Assembly (NCBI RefSeq): GCF_008365385.1
Contig: NZ_QOVF01000001.1
Coordinates: 806,001 to 870,000 of the forward strand
Source of the DNA: Halopseudomonas laoshanensis
GTDB lineage: Bacteria > Pseudomonadota > Gammaproteobacteria > Pseudomonadales > Pseudomonadaceae
DNA: 64,000 nt
Reading direction: 5' to 3'
Below the pieces are notes generated by a model that had not been told where the DNA came from, ran no database searches, and was given only the letters and a program-made list of their open reading frames with translations. Made by a program: the position numbers and the translations under genes. Position 1 is the stretch's first letter; the number at the start of each line of letters is the position of its first letter. Positions 17,363 through 25,839 of this stretch are shown here, one piece after another.

Positions 17363-18574
17363 TCAGACTCGCGCCGAGGTCATGGCTGACGAACCCCAGG
17401 TGGTGCGCCAGCGACGTTTGACGCCAATCAAGCCAAACAGGGCCAGCAGGCCGAGCCCGGAGAACAACCAGAGCCCCAGTTGGTAGTCGCCAGTCTGCTG
17501 CTTGATGGTACCCAGCCCGGCGGCAAGCACGAAGCCGCCGACGCCACCGGCCATGCCGATCAACCCGGTCATTACCCCGATTTCACGATGAAAGCGCTGG
17601 GGTACCAGCTGGAAGACCGCGCCGTTGCCAGCGCCCAATCCCAGCATGGCGGTCACGAACAGCGCCAGTGCCGCAAAGGAGCTGGAGAGGTTAAAGCCAA
17701 CCAGCGCGATACACAGCGATGCCACGGCATACATGCACAGCAGCGAGCGAATGCCACCGACCCGGTCGGCAAAGGCGCCACCCAACGGCCGCATCAGGCT
17801 GCCGGCCAATACACAGGCGGCGGTGTAGTAGCCCGCGGTCACCGGGTTGAGCCCGTACTGATCGCTGAAGTAGCCGGGCAGGGCACTGGCCAGACCAATA
17901 AACCCGCCAAAGGTGATGCTGTAGAAAAACATGAACCACCAGCTGTCTTTATCGTTCAGCGCCAGCAGATAATCCTTGCCGGCCTTGGGCTTGGGGCGCT
18001 GGGGTGAATTCTTCGCCACCAATATAAAGATGATCAGCGTGGCGACCAGCGGAATCAGTGCCAGGCCGAATACATTCTGCCAGCCGAACAGATAGGCCAG
18101 CCCGGGTGCAAACAGCGCGGCAAGCACGGTGCCTGAATTACCCGCGCCGGCGATGCCCATGGCTTTGCCCTGATGCTCTGCTGGGTACCATTGCGAGGCC
18201 AGTGGCAGCGCGACCGCAAAGGCGGCGCCGGCAAAACCCAGCCCCAGGCCCAGCAGCAACGCCTTGTTGTAGCTGTCGACGCCAAGCAACCAGGCGGTAG
18301 CCAAGGCGGTAATCACTACCACTTGGCCAATGATGCCCGCGGTTTTGGGAGACAGCCGGTCAGCCAGAAAGCCCATCAACAGTCGTAGGACAGCGCCCGC
18401 GAGAATCGGCGTGGCGACCATCATGCCTCTTTGCTGTGCGCTGAGGCTCAAATCGGTAGCAATCTGCACCGCTAGGGGGCCAAGCAGATACCAGACCATA
18501 AAGCTCAGATCGAAGTAGAGAAAGGCGGCAAACAGAGTCGGTGTATGACCGGCTTTCCAGAAACTTTTGTTCAT
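17363..18574 (-). CDS. nasA: MFS nitrate/nitrite transporter (NarK/NasA type)
   Basis: 403 aa with 12 hydrophobic segments. The two NarK signature regions are visible: GFAGAAFAVALPLASQW and GLGAGNGAVFQLVP, including the glycine-rich nitrate motifs. It imports nitrate for assimilation across the inner membrane. The start at 18574 is chosen for GAGGG 7 nt upstream and because an in-frame start at 18667 would put the leader terminator inside the coding region. The leader (18575-18750) carries a sigma-54 promoter, ANTAR-type hairpins and a terminator. It is co-transcribed with the kinase-phosphatase gene. Confidence 0.92.
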   Translation of the reverse strand: MNKSFWKAGHTPTLFAAFLYFDLSFMVWYLLGPLAVQIATDLSLSAQQRGMMVATPILAGAVLRLLMGFLADRLSPKTAGIIGQVVVITALATAWLLGVDSYNKALLLGLGLGFAGAAFAVALPLASQWYPAEHQGKAMGIAGAGNSGTVLAALFAPGLAYLFGWQNVFGLALIPLVATLIIFILVAKNSPQRPKPKAGKDYLLALNDKDSWWFMFFYSITFGGFIGLASALPGYFSDQYGLNPVTAGYYTAACVLAGSLMRPLGGAFADRVGGIRSLLCMYAVASLCIALVGFNLSSSFAALALFVTAMLGLGAGNGAVFQLVPQRFHREIGVMTGLIGMAGGVGGFVLAAGLGTIKQQTGDYQLGLWLFSGLGLLALFGLIGVKRRWRTTWGSSAMTSARV

Positions 18575-18637
18575 GTGAAATCCCTCAGGAGTGGGCGGTA
18601 TCAGTGCTGCAGATAGTTTTGCCTGCGCCATTGAGGC

Positions 18638-18691
18638 AAAAAAAAACGCCACTTCCCGGCAGACCAATAAAGGTCTGATGGGAAATGACGT
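18638..18691 (-). terminator. Leader terminator (attenuator) of the nitrate transporter gene
   Basis: On the minus strand a long stem (CAGACC / GGTCTG apex, TTTCCC / GGGAA and ACG / CGT outer parts) is followed by nine T residues. It lies before the start codon at 18574, so it is an attenuator. Its outer 5' arm overlaps the second ANTAR-type hairpin. Confidence 0.85.
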
Positions 18692-18722
18692 CGTTGTCTG
18701 ATGGCAACCGCCGTTGGCTGCC
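18687..18722 (-). promoter_or_regulatory. ANTAR-type hairpins in transporter leader
   Basis: Minus strand: P1 is GGCAGCC-AACGGC-GGTTGCC (18703-18722), seven pairs including one G-U. P2 is GAC-AACGAC-GTC (18687-18698), a weak three-pair stem. Both hexaloops have A1 and G4, and the P1 loop is identical to that of nirB. P2 overlaps the terminator arm. Confidence 0.75.
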
Positions 18723-18734
18723 TGAGGTTATCTA

Positions 18735-18750
18735 AGCAGGATACGTGCCA
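18735..18750 (-). promoter_or_regulatory. Sigma-54 promoter of the transporter-kinase unit
   Basis: Minus-strand TGGCACGTATCCTGCT: -24 element TGGCACG complete, GC of the -12 element at the correct spacing. It lies in the gap after nasT and gives a leader of about 150 nt. Confidence 0.75.
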
Positions 18751-18773
18751 GACAAAGGTCTAGCCGCGAGGGT

Positions 18774-19349
18774 TCAGTCTTTAAGCAGCTCGTGCATGGA
18801 AATAATCTGTTCGGCCACCTGGATGATCTTCTGCTGCTTGCTCATGGCCTGGCGGCGCATCAATGTATGCGCTTCGGCTTCATCGCAATTGCGCATTTTC
18901 ATCAGTAGGCCTTTGGCCTTTTCAATGCGCTTGCGTTCGTTCAGTTGCTGTTCACGCTCAAGCAATTCGGAGCGTAGCTTTTGGTCGCTTTCAAACCGCG
19001 CCATGGCCACATCGAGAATTGCCCGCATGCGCGCGCTTTGAATACCTTCGACGATATAGGCGCTGACGCCGGACTGAATTGCCTGGCGCATCACCCCAGG
19101 GTCACGGTCGTCGGTGAACATCACGATCGGCCGGGGTTGATCACGGGTCACCAGGCAGACCTGCTCCATTACGTCGCGGCCGGGTGAGTCGCTGTCGATC
19201 AGTACCACATCCGGCTTGCAGTTCTGCACCCGGGCGGGCAGGTCGATAGACAAGCCTGATTCTTCCAGCACCTCAAAGCCGGCCTCGATCAGCGAATCCC
19301 GAAGCCGCCCGAGTTTGCGGGCTGTGTCATCAATCAGCAGGATGCGCAT
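18774..19349 (-). CDS. nasT: Nitrate-responsive antiterminator NasT (receiver-ANTAR)
   Basis: 191 aa. Residues 1-120 form a response-regulator-like receiver (MRILLIDDTARK; VVLIDSDSPG). Residues about 130-191 form an ANTAR RNA-binding domain (ERKRIEKAKGLLMKMRNCDEAEAHTLMRRQAM). It binds hexaloop hairpins in leader RNAs and prevents terminator formation once released from NasS by nitrate/nitrite. The start at 19349 has GGAG 6 nt upstream and gives the canonical N-terminus. It lies 34 nt after nasS. Three candidate target leaders are present in this window, one of them its own operon. Confidence 0.95.
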   Translation of the reverse strand: MRILLIDDTARKLGRLRDSLIEAGFEVLEESGLSIDLPARVQNCKPDVVLIDSDSPGRDVMEQVCLVTRDQPRPIVMFTDDRDPGVMRQAIQSGVSAYIVEGIQSARMRAILDVAMARFESDQKLRSELLEREQQLNERKRIEKAKGLLMKMRNCDEAEAHTLMRRQAMSKQQKIIQVAEQIISMHELLKD

Positions 19350-19383
19350 AGTGCACTCCCGTACAAGCAAGGGTCAGAAGCAT

Positions 19384-20604
19384 TCATCCAGGCGTCCGTC
19401 CCAGGTCATGGTGTATATCCAGAGCATGCAGTGCGAATCCACGAGCGTAGCCGCGTGGGTCGCTGCCATCCCAATGCATACCATCAACTAACGTGCTGCT
19501 GCGCATCGGTGAGGACGGGATGGTTATGCCCAGGGCACTGGCTGCATCACGGTAAATATCCAGTTGCTGCACCTGCCGGGCGACGGCGAGGTAATCAGGA
19601 TCCGTACGCAACAGGCCCCAACGGCGGAACTGGGTCATGAACCACATCGCGTCTGACAGATAGGGCATGTTGACGCTGCCTTCACCGTGGAAACGCAGCG
19701 GGTGGCTATCCTGCCAGATATCACCGTTGCCGTCATTGTACTCTCCCAGCATGCGCGGCAGCAGGGCATCAACGGGCGCATCAACGAATTCTGGGCTGCT
19801 GATCAACTGGGCGGTACTCTCCCGGTTCGCATCGTTCTGGTCGATAAAGCGGCTGGCATCGAGTATCGCCATAACCAGGGCTCTGGCGGTGTTGGGGTAA
19901 CTGTCGACAAATTCCTGTGTGGTACTCAGCACCTTTTCGGGGTGGTCGGGCCAGATTGACTGGCTGGTCGCCATGGTGAAACCCTCACCCTGCTGAATGG
20001 CGCAGGCGCCCCAGGGCTCGCCAGCGCAAAAGCCGTCGATACGCTTGGCCTTCAGATGCTGAACCATCAAGGAGGGTGGGACTACCAGAGTCTCAACATC
20101 CTTTAGCGGATGAATACCCTGCGCCGCCAGCCAGTAATACAACCACATGGCGTGGGTGCCGGTGGGGAAGGTCTGGGCAAACCGCAGTGGCGCACTATTT
20201 TGATGCACCATTTTGCCAAGCGCCTTGGGATCGGTCACGCCGGCGCGTTGCATGCTCGCGGCAAGATTGATCGCCTGGCCGTTCTGGTTCAGGCCCATCA
20301 ACACCGCCATCGGCGTGGTCGGGCTGCCGATGCCCAGGTGCACGCCGTAGATCAGGCCGTACAGGCCCTGTACGGCGTCCAGCTCACCGCTCAGCAGGCG
20401 ATCTCGCAATCCCGCCCAGGAAGCCTGGCGGTGCAGTTGCAGACTCAACCCGTAGGGCTCGGCGAAACCTTGAGTGGCGGCCACGATCAGTGATGCGGCG
20501 TCCGTTAATGGCAGATAACCCAGCTTTAACAGGCTTTTTTCCGGAGCATCGCTACCGTTGACCCAGGCCAGCGCATCGGCACGTGGTCGGCGATTTTGCT
20601 TCAT
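19384..20604 (-). CDS. nasS: Nitrate/nitrite sensor NasS (NrtA-like)
   Basis: 406 aa soluble periplasmic-binding-protein-like sensor without signal peptide, related to the nitrate-binding protein NrtA. Seen are LGYLPLTDAASLIVAA, FPTGTHAMWLYYWLAAQGI and FCAGEPWGA. In known NasST systems it holds NasT inactive until nitrate or nitrite binds. The start at 20604 (MKQNRR) has AAGGA upstream; an in-frame start at 20637 would fall within the leader terminator. First gene of the nasST operon, preceded by its own sigma-54 promoter and attenuator leader. Confidence 0.93.
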   Translation of the reverse strand: MKQNRRPRADALAWVNGSDAPEKSLLKLGYLPLTDAASLIVAATQGFAEPYGLSLQLHRQASWAGLRDRLLSGELDAVQGLYGLIYGVHLGIGSPTTPMAVLMGLNQNGQAINLAASMQRAGVTDPKALGKMVHQNSAPLRFAQTFPTGTHAMWLYYWLAAQGIHPLKDVETLVVPPSLMVQHLKAKRIDGFCAGEPWGACAIQQGEGFTMATSQSIWPDHPEKVLSTTQEFVDSYPNTARALVMAILDASRFIDQNDANRESTAQLISSPEFVDAPVDALLPRMLGEYNDGNGDIWQDSHPLRFHGEGSVNMPYLSDAMWFMTQFRRWGLLRTDPDYLAVARQVQQLDIYRDAASALGITIPSSPMRSSTLVDGMHWDGSDPRGYARGFALHALDIHHDLGRTPG

Positions 20605-20636
20605 GAGGTTTTTCCTTAACTGTCGGGTGCGCGGCA

Positions 20637-20690
20637 AATAAAAAAGCGCCGTGTTCCAGATCGCTGCTGCGGATCTGGATACACGACGCC
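20637..20690 (-). terminator. Leader terminator (attenuator) of nasST
   Basis: Minus-strand stem GGCGTCGTG...CCAGATC / GATCTGG...CACGGCGC followed by six T residues, located before the nasS start codon. Its 5' arm overlaps the ANTAR-type hairpin at 20683-20698. Confidence 0.8.
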
Positions 20691-20698
20691 GTTGTCGT
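20683..20698 (-). promoter_or_regulatory. ANTAR-type hairpin in nasST leader
   Basis: Minus strand ACGAC-AACGGC-GTCGT: five pairs and the same AACGGC loop as in the nirB and transporter leaders. A candidate first hairpin CCCG-ATTAAT-CGGG lies at 20708-20721 but has A rather than G at loop position 4, so it is less certain. Confidence 0.7.
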
Positions 20699-20736
20699 TT
20701 GCTGCCGCCCGATTAATCGGGTTTGGAAAAAATCAG

Positions 20737-20752
20737 AGCAAGGACTGTGCCA
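20737..20752 (-). promoter_or_regulatory. Sigma-54 promoter of nasST
   Basis: Minus-strand TGGCACAGTCCTTGCT matches the -24/-12 consensus nearly perfectly (TGGCAC-N5-TTGCT). It lies in the gap after the universal stress gene and about 135 nt before the nasS start. Confidence 0.85.
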
Positions 20753-20758
20753 GCGATA

Positions 20759-21187
20759 TTAGCGCACGATCATTACCGAGGTTTTGGACAACTGCACTAC
20801 GCGCAGCGCATTGGTACCCAATACGTAATCCTCGGCACGTTTGCGCTTATGCGATGCCATGACAATCAGATCTGCATCGATCTTTTTGGCTACCCGCAAA
20901 ATCGCCTCGTAAGCTTTGCCATCAGCCACAATCCGTTGCACCTTGACGTCCTTCGGCACATTCGCCTTGACGAACTCCTTGAGATTGTTGGTGATCGCCT
21001 GTTTGGCTTTTTCTGCATATTCCTTGGGAAAGAAGCCACCTACCAGCGGGAGCCCGAAATCCGGAATCACCATGACCACGTGCAGCGAGGCCGTGTAATC
21101 ACGGCACAGCTGCAGCGCGGTAGGCAAGGACTTGGCCCAGGACGCCTTGTGATTCAAATCGATCGGTAAGAGGATTCGGTTATACAT
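20759..21187 (-). CDS. Universal stress protein family, TRAP-associated (TeaD-like)
   Basis: 142 aa single Usp domain. The N-terminal MYNRILLPIDL and the C-terminal LIVMASHKRKRAEDYVLGTNALRVVQLSKTSVMIV region follow the Usp pattern, though the phosphate-loop glycines of ATP-binding Usps are largely replaced (SHKRKRAEDYVLG). Start at 21187 has GGAGG 5 nt upstream, lying within the last codons of the TRAP permease gene (8-bp overlap). In Halomonas a Usp protein (TeaD) is encoded with a TRAP transporter and modulates it; the same role is inferred here. Confidence 0.85.
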   Translation of the reverse strand: MYNRILLPIDLNHKASWAKSLPTALQLCRDYTASLHVVMVIPDFGLPLVGGFFPKEYAEKAKQAITNNLKEFVKANVPKDVKVQRIVADGKAYEAILRVAKKIDADLIVMASHKRKRAEDYVLGTNALRVVQLSKTSVMIVR

Positions 21188-23795
21188 TGTTACCTCCTGG
21201 CGCGGTCGCAACAGACGCCTGAGCATCTGGGCGACGTCGCCACTGCAGTCCGATGATCAGCATGAACAGCAAGAATCCGGGAATCCACATCCATTCCTTG
21301 GCCCACCGGTCCACCGGCGCCAGCACTTCGATGATCTCCTGATCAAAGTCGAACCCCAGATCAGCAGCCATGCTGCCGTAGGTAACCATGTCAACCAGGG
21401 TACGGTCGCCATCCTGCATCAGCATCAGTCCGGTCTCTTCCAGACGTTCTTCGCCGGTCTCGCCATCCGGCACGGGCATCAGCACGTAGAAAGTGCGCGC
21501 ACTGCCAATGTCGTCTTTACCGCTGATCTGAATCCGCAGGTTGCTTCCCTCGTCCACGCGGTCGAGCGCGGTGGCGATTTCAGCAGGCGGAATCGACTGG
21601 TAGGGATCGTGAATCATGTCCATCCAGAAGCCTGGGCGGAACAAGGTAAAGGCTACCAACAGCATCAGCACACTTTCATACCAGCGGCTTCGCACCAGCA
21701 GCCAGCCCTGGGTGCCTGCGGCGAAGATCAGCATGGCAATAGTGGCGACAATGAACACCACTATCCCTTGCCAGAAGGTGACATCGATCAACAGCAGGTC
21801 AGTGTTGAAGATGAACAGGAACGGCAGGGCCGCTGTGCGCAGGCTGTAGTAGAAAGCCTGAAAGCCGGTTCGAATCGGATCGCCGCCAGACACCGCCGCA
21901 GCGGCGAAGGACGCCAGCCCGACTGGCGGGGTGACATCCGCCATGATGCCGAAGTAGAACACGAACAGGTGTACGGCAATCAGGGGTACGATCAGGCCGT
22001 TCTGCTGGCCCAGCGTCACAATAACGGGGGCGAGCAGGGCCGAGACCACAATGTAGTTGGCGGTAGTCGGCAGACCCATGCCCAGAATCAGGCTGAGAAT
22101 GGCGGTCAGGATCAGCATGAGCATCAGGTTGCCCATGGACAGTATCTCAACCAGATCGGCGAGTACCAGGCCTACGCCAGTCTGCGCTACGGCGCCAACA
22201 ATGATCCCTGCCGCTGCAGTGGCGATGCCAATGCCGATCATATTGCGCGCGCCGGCGACCAACCCTTGCCACAAGTCATCCAGCCCCTCATGCAGATCAT
22301 GTGCGAGCTTGCTTTCGCCGCGGAACATGGCCATCAGAGGGCGCTGGGTGATGATGATCACGATCATCAGTACCGTGGCCCAGAAGGCCGACAGGCCAGG
22401 GGACAGGCGTTCTACCATCAAGCACCAGACCAGCACGATCACCGGCAGAATGTAATGCAGACCGGACATCACTGTGGGTTTGGTTTGCGGCAGCGTCACC
22501 ACGGGGGATTCGGGATCGTCCATCTCGAGCACCGGGTAGCGTGATCCGACCTTCAGCAGCCCAACGTACACAACCAACAGACAGGCGCCAATGACCCAGC
22601 CGGCAGCGTCGCCCAGCAGCGGTTTGAGCCACCCCAGCCCGTAATACACTGCAAATGACAGTGCCATCAACAGAATCAGGCCGGTCATGAAGCCAAAAAT
22701 TTTACGCAACAATGGCCGCGGCGGGTTGCTGCTCTGCAGGCCCTGCATGTCCGCCTTCATTGCCTCCAGGTGCACAATGTAAACAAGCGCGATATAGGAG
22801 ATCAGCGCAGGTAGAAAGGCATGCTTGATCACGTCGACGTAGGAAATGCCGACATATTCCACCATCAGAAACGCCGCAGCGCCCATTACCGGCGGCATGA
22901 TTTGGCCGTTCACTGACGAGGCCACTTCTACTGCGCCGGCTTTTTCGGAGCTGAAACCTACGCGCTTCATCATCGGGACGGTAAAGGTACCGGTAGTCAC
23001 TACGTTGGCGATTGATGAGCCGGAAATCAGGCCTGTCATCGCCGATGCAACCACCGCTGCCTTTGCCGGGCCTCCGCGATAATGACCCAAAAGCGAAAAC
23101 GCGACCTTGATGAAGTAGTTACCTGCGCCGGCTTTATCCAGCAGGGAGCCGAACAGGACAAACAGGAAGACGAAGCTGGTGGATACGCCCAGCGCAATGC
23201 CAAAGACGCCCTGGCTGGTCAGCCATTGATGATTGACCAGTGCCTCAATGCTGACGCCGCGGTGCGCCATAATGCCGGGCATATAGGGGCCGGCGAGACA
23301 GTAGACCAGAAACACCAGCGCCACGACCATCAAAGGCGGACCCAGAGCTCTGCGAGTGGCTTCCAGCAGCAGCACCAGACCTGCTACGCCGACGATCACA
23401 TCCAGCGTAGTCGGGTTGCCCGGGCGGCTGGCCAGCTCGGTATAGAAAATAAACAGGTAGGCGGCGCAGAACGAGGCTGCGAAGGCCAGAACCCAGTCCA
23501 GCACGGGAACGCGTTCTCGCGGTGAGCGCTTGAGCGCTGGAAAGGCCATAAAGCCGAGAAAAATCGCAAAAGCCAGGTGAATAGACCGGGATTCTGCACT
23601 GTTGAACACGCCAAAGCCGACCAAGTAGGGCAGTGGGGACGCGATCCACAGTTGAAAGAGAGACCAGGCTGCTGCGACCGACACGATTAATTTGCCGGTA
23701 AAACCGTGGGGTTTTCGAGCGCCGGTATCACTGGTGGCTACCAGGTCTTCCAGTTCGGTGCTCAGATCATCACGTTGGTTGTTTTGTACGCTCAT
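21180..23795 (-). CDS. TRAP transporter permease, fused 4TM/12TM (DctQM, TAXI type)
   Basis: 871 aa integral membrane protein with many hydrophobic segments over most of its length. The small (DctQ-like) part is N-terminal and the large (DctM-like) part carries GLISGSSIANVVTTGTFTVPMMKRVG and GMGLPTTANYIVVSALLAPV, hallmarks of TAXI-associated fused permeases. A C-terminal segment of about 100 residues (about 735-830) is predicted soluble, followed by a last helix. Start at 23795 is chosen because earlier in-frame codons overlap the upstream terminator. It works with the TAXI binding protein upstream to import an unidentified carboxylate or osmolyte using an ion gradient. Confidence 0.92.
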   Translation of the reverse strand: MSVQNNQRDDLSTELEDLVATSDTGARKPHGFTGKLIVSVAAAWSLFQLWIASPLPYLVGFGVFNSAESRSIHLAFAIFLGFMAFPALKRSPRERVPVLDWVLAFAASFCAAYLFIFYTELASRPGNPTTLDVIVGVAGLVLLLEATRRALGPPLMVVALVFLVYCLAGPYMPGIMAHRGVSIEALVNHQWLTSQGVFGIALGVSTSFVFLFVLFGSLLDKAGAGNYFIKVAFSLLGHYRGGPAKAAVVASAMTGLISGSSIANVVTTGTFTVPMMKRVGFSSEKAGAVEVASSVNGQIMPPVMGAAAFLMVEYVGISYVDVIKHAFLPALISYIALVYIVHLEAMKADMQGLQSSNPPRPLLRKIFGFMTGLILLMALSFAVYYGLGWLKPLLGDAAGWVIGACLLVVYVGLLKVGSRYPVLEMDDPESPVVTLPQTKPTVMSGLHYILPVIVLVWCLMVERLSPGLSAFWATVLMIVIIITQRPLMAMFRGESKLAHDLHEGLDDLWQGLVAGARNMIGIGIATAAAGIIVGAVAQTGVGLVLADLVEILSMGNLMLMLILTAILSLILGMGLPTTANYIVVSALLAPVIVTLGQQNGLIVPLIAVHLFVFYFGIMADVTPPVGLASFAAAAVSGGDPIRTGFQAFYYSLRTAALPFLFIFNTDLLLIDVTFWQGIVVFIVATIAMLIFAAGTQGWLLVRSRWYESVLMLLVAFTLFRPGFWMDMIHDPYQSIPPAEIATALDRVDEGSNLRIQISGKDDIGSARTFYVLMPVPDGETGEERLEETGLMLMQDGDRTLVDMVTYGSMAADLGFDFDQEIIEVLAPVDRWAKEWMWIPGFLLFMLIIGLQWRRRPDAQASVATAPGGNNV

Positions 23796-23840
23796 GGTAG
23801 CCCTTGAGTAGTTGCATGGTGCGAATAAAGGAATGAAACA

Positions 23841-23875
23841 TGCAAAAAACAAACCCGGATCAGTGATCCGGGTTT
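23841..23875 (-). terminator. Perfect palindromic terminator between TAXI and TRAP genes
   Basis: AAACCCGGATCA and its complement (23851-23875) pair perfectly around a single G and are followed on the minus strand by GTTTTTT. Its place between binding-protein and permease genes suggests partial termination that lowers permease relative to binding protein. Confidence 0.85.
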
Positions 23876-23882
23876 GGGGGGC

Positions 23883-24857
23883 TTACATCCAGCCGCGTTC
23901 CTTGTAGTAGCGAACGGCGCCATCATGCAGAGGAATGGAGAGACCTTCCTTGATCATCTCTTCTTCTTTCAGTGTGGCGAAAGCGGGGTGCAGACGCTTG
24001 AAGCGATCGAAGTTCTCGAACACTGCCTTCACGGTCTGGTAAACGGTTTCGTCATCAGTATCGGTTGAGGTTACCAGTGTGGCGCGGACACCAAAGGTGT
24101 TCACGTCATTATCGTTGCCCCGGTAGATGCCGCCCGGGATGGTCGCTTTGGCGTAGTAAGGCCGCTCGGCGATCAGTTTGTCGATTTCTTCACCGTCGAC
24201 TGACACCAGTACTGCATCTACGGTAGTGGTCGCTTCCTGAATGGAACCATTGGGATGGCCAGCAACGTAGACCATGGCATCGATGTTGTTGTCACCCAGT
24301 GCCGCGGCCTGCTCTGCAGCGTCAAGTGCCGAAACCAGGGAGAAGTCTTCGTGCGTCCAGCCCAGTGCATCGAGTACAACATCCATGGTGTCGCGCTGAC
24401 CGGACCCCGGATTGCCGATATTCACACGCTTGCCTTTCAGATCCTTGACGTCAGTGATGTTGGCGTCACGACGGGCAACCACCGTCAGTGGTTCACCGTG
24501 CAGCGCGAACATGGCACGCATACCGTCGAACTTGCCAGCGTCTTCAAAGTTCTCAACACCTTCATAGGCTTTGTACTGAATGTCCGACTGGACTACGCCC
24601 ATGTTCATTTCACCACCACGAATGGCGTTGACGTTAGCCACGGAGCCGCCGCTGGACGGGGCGTTACAGCGAATGCCGTGCTCGTCAGTATTGCGATTGA
24701 TCAAGCGGCAAACAGACTGGCCAACGACGTAGTAGACGCCGGTCTGGCCGCCGGTGCCGATGGTTACGAAGTTTTGCTGGGCCACAGCCGGAGTGGATGC
24801 CAGTGCGGCACATCCGATTGCTGCGGAAAACAGCATGGCGAGTGATTGACGTTTCAT
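23883..24857 (-). CDS. TAXI family TRAP transporter solute-binding protein
   Basis: 324 aa. A signal peptide (MKRQSLAMLFSAAIGCAALA, cleavage near PAVAQ) directs it to the periplasm. The family pattern IGTGGQTGVYYVVGQSVCRLIN at the mature N-terminus and GKRVNIGNPGSGQRDTMDVVL in the middle define TAXI proteins. AAGGAG lies 10 nt before the ATG. It delivers the substrate to the fused permease. The substrate of TAXI systems is generally uncertain; glutamate-like compounds are known for some. Confidence 0.93.
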   Translation of the reverse strand: MKRQSLAMLFSAAIGCAALASTPAVAQQNFVTIGTGGQTGVYYVVGQSVCRLINRNTDEHGIRCNAPSSGGSVANVNAIRGGEMNMGVVQSDIQYKAYEGVENFEDAGKFDGMRAMFALHGEPLTVVARRDANITDVKDLKGKRVNIGNPGSGQRDTMDVVLDALGWTHEDFSLVSALDAAEQAAALGDNNIDAMVYVAGHPNGSIQEATTTVDAVLVSVDGEEIDKLIAERPYYAKATIPGGIYRGNDNDVNTFGVRATLVTSTDTDDETVYQTVKAVFENFDRFKRLHPAFATLKEEEMIKEGLSIPLHDGAVRYYKERGWM

Positions 24858-25128
24858 TAGAGGGTGACTCCTTTTTTCTGGTTATCAATCGGCAACGCTG
24901 CAATACATCACTGCAATCAACTGCCGATGTCACGGTATTCCCTAGCGTTTTGGCCAGGGAGAGATTATCAACTCGTGGTCGATGATTTAGTGCCCGGTCC
25001 TAGAAGTGTAGCGGAGTATTCCGCCAACGCTGGAAAATAACCCTAGCCCGGGTTTCGGGCAAGTTATTGATTCGACTGATATCTATGGAATTGCGACACG
25101 GGGTGCTGTGTGCTGCCAGACGGCTACC
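24858..25128. other. Gap upstream of the TAXI gene with inverted repeats
   Basis: 271 bp without a gene. It holds an inverted repeat ATCGGCA / TGCCGAT (24888-24928) in the presumed 5' leader of the TAXI gene and the rnt terminator described separately. No clear promoter or operator was recognised. Confidence 0.4.
25036..25068 (-). terminator. Terminator of the pyrC-rnt unit
   Basis: GCCCG-GGTTT-CGGGC (25046-25060) with an outer AATAAC / GTTATT pairing. On the minus strand it is followed by TTATTTT. It lies about 60 nt after the rnt stop. Confidence 0.6.
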
Positions 25129-25800
25129 TCAGACGGGTGGCCATCCGCCCATCTCGCGCCAGCGGTTGACGATGCTGCAGAACAGCTCTGCAGTCTTTTC
25201 CGTGTCATAACGGGCGGAGTGTGCTTCCTTGCCGTCAAAATCGATGTCCGCTGCCGCGCAGGCCTTGGCCAGTACAGTCTGGCCATACGCCAAGCCGCCC
25301 AGGGTAGCCGTGTCGAAACAGGAAAAGGGGTGGAAGGGGTTGCGTTTGATTTGTGTGCGTTCGACCGCGGCATTGAGAAAGCCCAGATCAAAGAACGCGT
25401 TATGCCCGACCAGTACAGCGCGGGTGCAGCCGGCAGATTTGACCGCCTTGCGCACGTGTTTGAATATTTCCGTTAGCGCTTCGGATTCGTCTACCGCCAT
25501 GCGCAGCGGATGATCAAGCTTGATGCCGGTAAATTCCAGAGCGGCCGGCTCTACATTGGCGCCGGCAAAAGGTTCGACGCGGAAGAAGTGGGTCTGATCC
25601 GGATACAGCATGCCCTCTTCGTCCATCAGCAGAGGTGTTGCGGCAATCTCCAGCAGCGCATCGGTGGCTGCATTGAAGCCGCCGGTCTCGACATCGACTA
25701 CCACCGGCAAGAAACCGCGGAAACGGTAGGCCATGGGTGGCTTGTGGCCTTTGGCTATAGTCTCTTGCTGGTCTTCACTATCGAACTCAAACTCGCTCAC
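25129..25800 (-). CDS. rnt: Ribonuclease T
   Basis: 223 aa DEDDh exonuclease that trims tRNA and other stable RNA 3' ends. Exo motifs are visible: VDVETGG (Asp/Glu), [11 protein letters not shown], and [12 protein letters not shown] with the catalytic His and Asp. The GTG start at 25800 has AAGGA upstream. It follows pyrC by 39 nt on the same strand, as in other pseudomonads. Confidence 0.96.
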   Translation of the reverse strand: MSEFEFDSEDQQETIAKGHKPPMAYRFRGFLPVVVDVETGGFNAATDALLEIAATPLLMDEEGMLYPDQTHFFRVEPFAGANVEPAALEFTGIKLDHPLRMAVDESEALTEIFKHVRKAVKSAGCTRAVLVGHNAFFDLGFLNAAVERTQIKRNPFHPFSCFDTATLGGLAYGQTVLAKACAAADIDFDGKEAHSARYDTEKTAELFCSIVNRWREMGGWPPV

Positions 25801-25839
25801 GGGCGATCCTTAATGGTTATACCGCTCAAATCCAGGATG

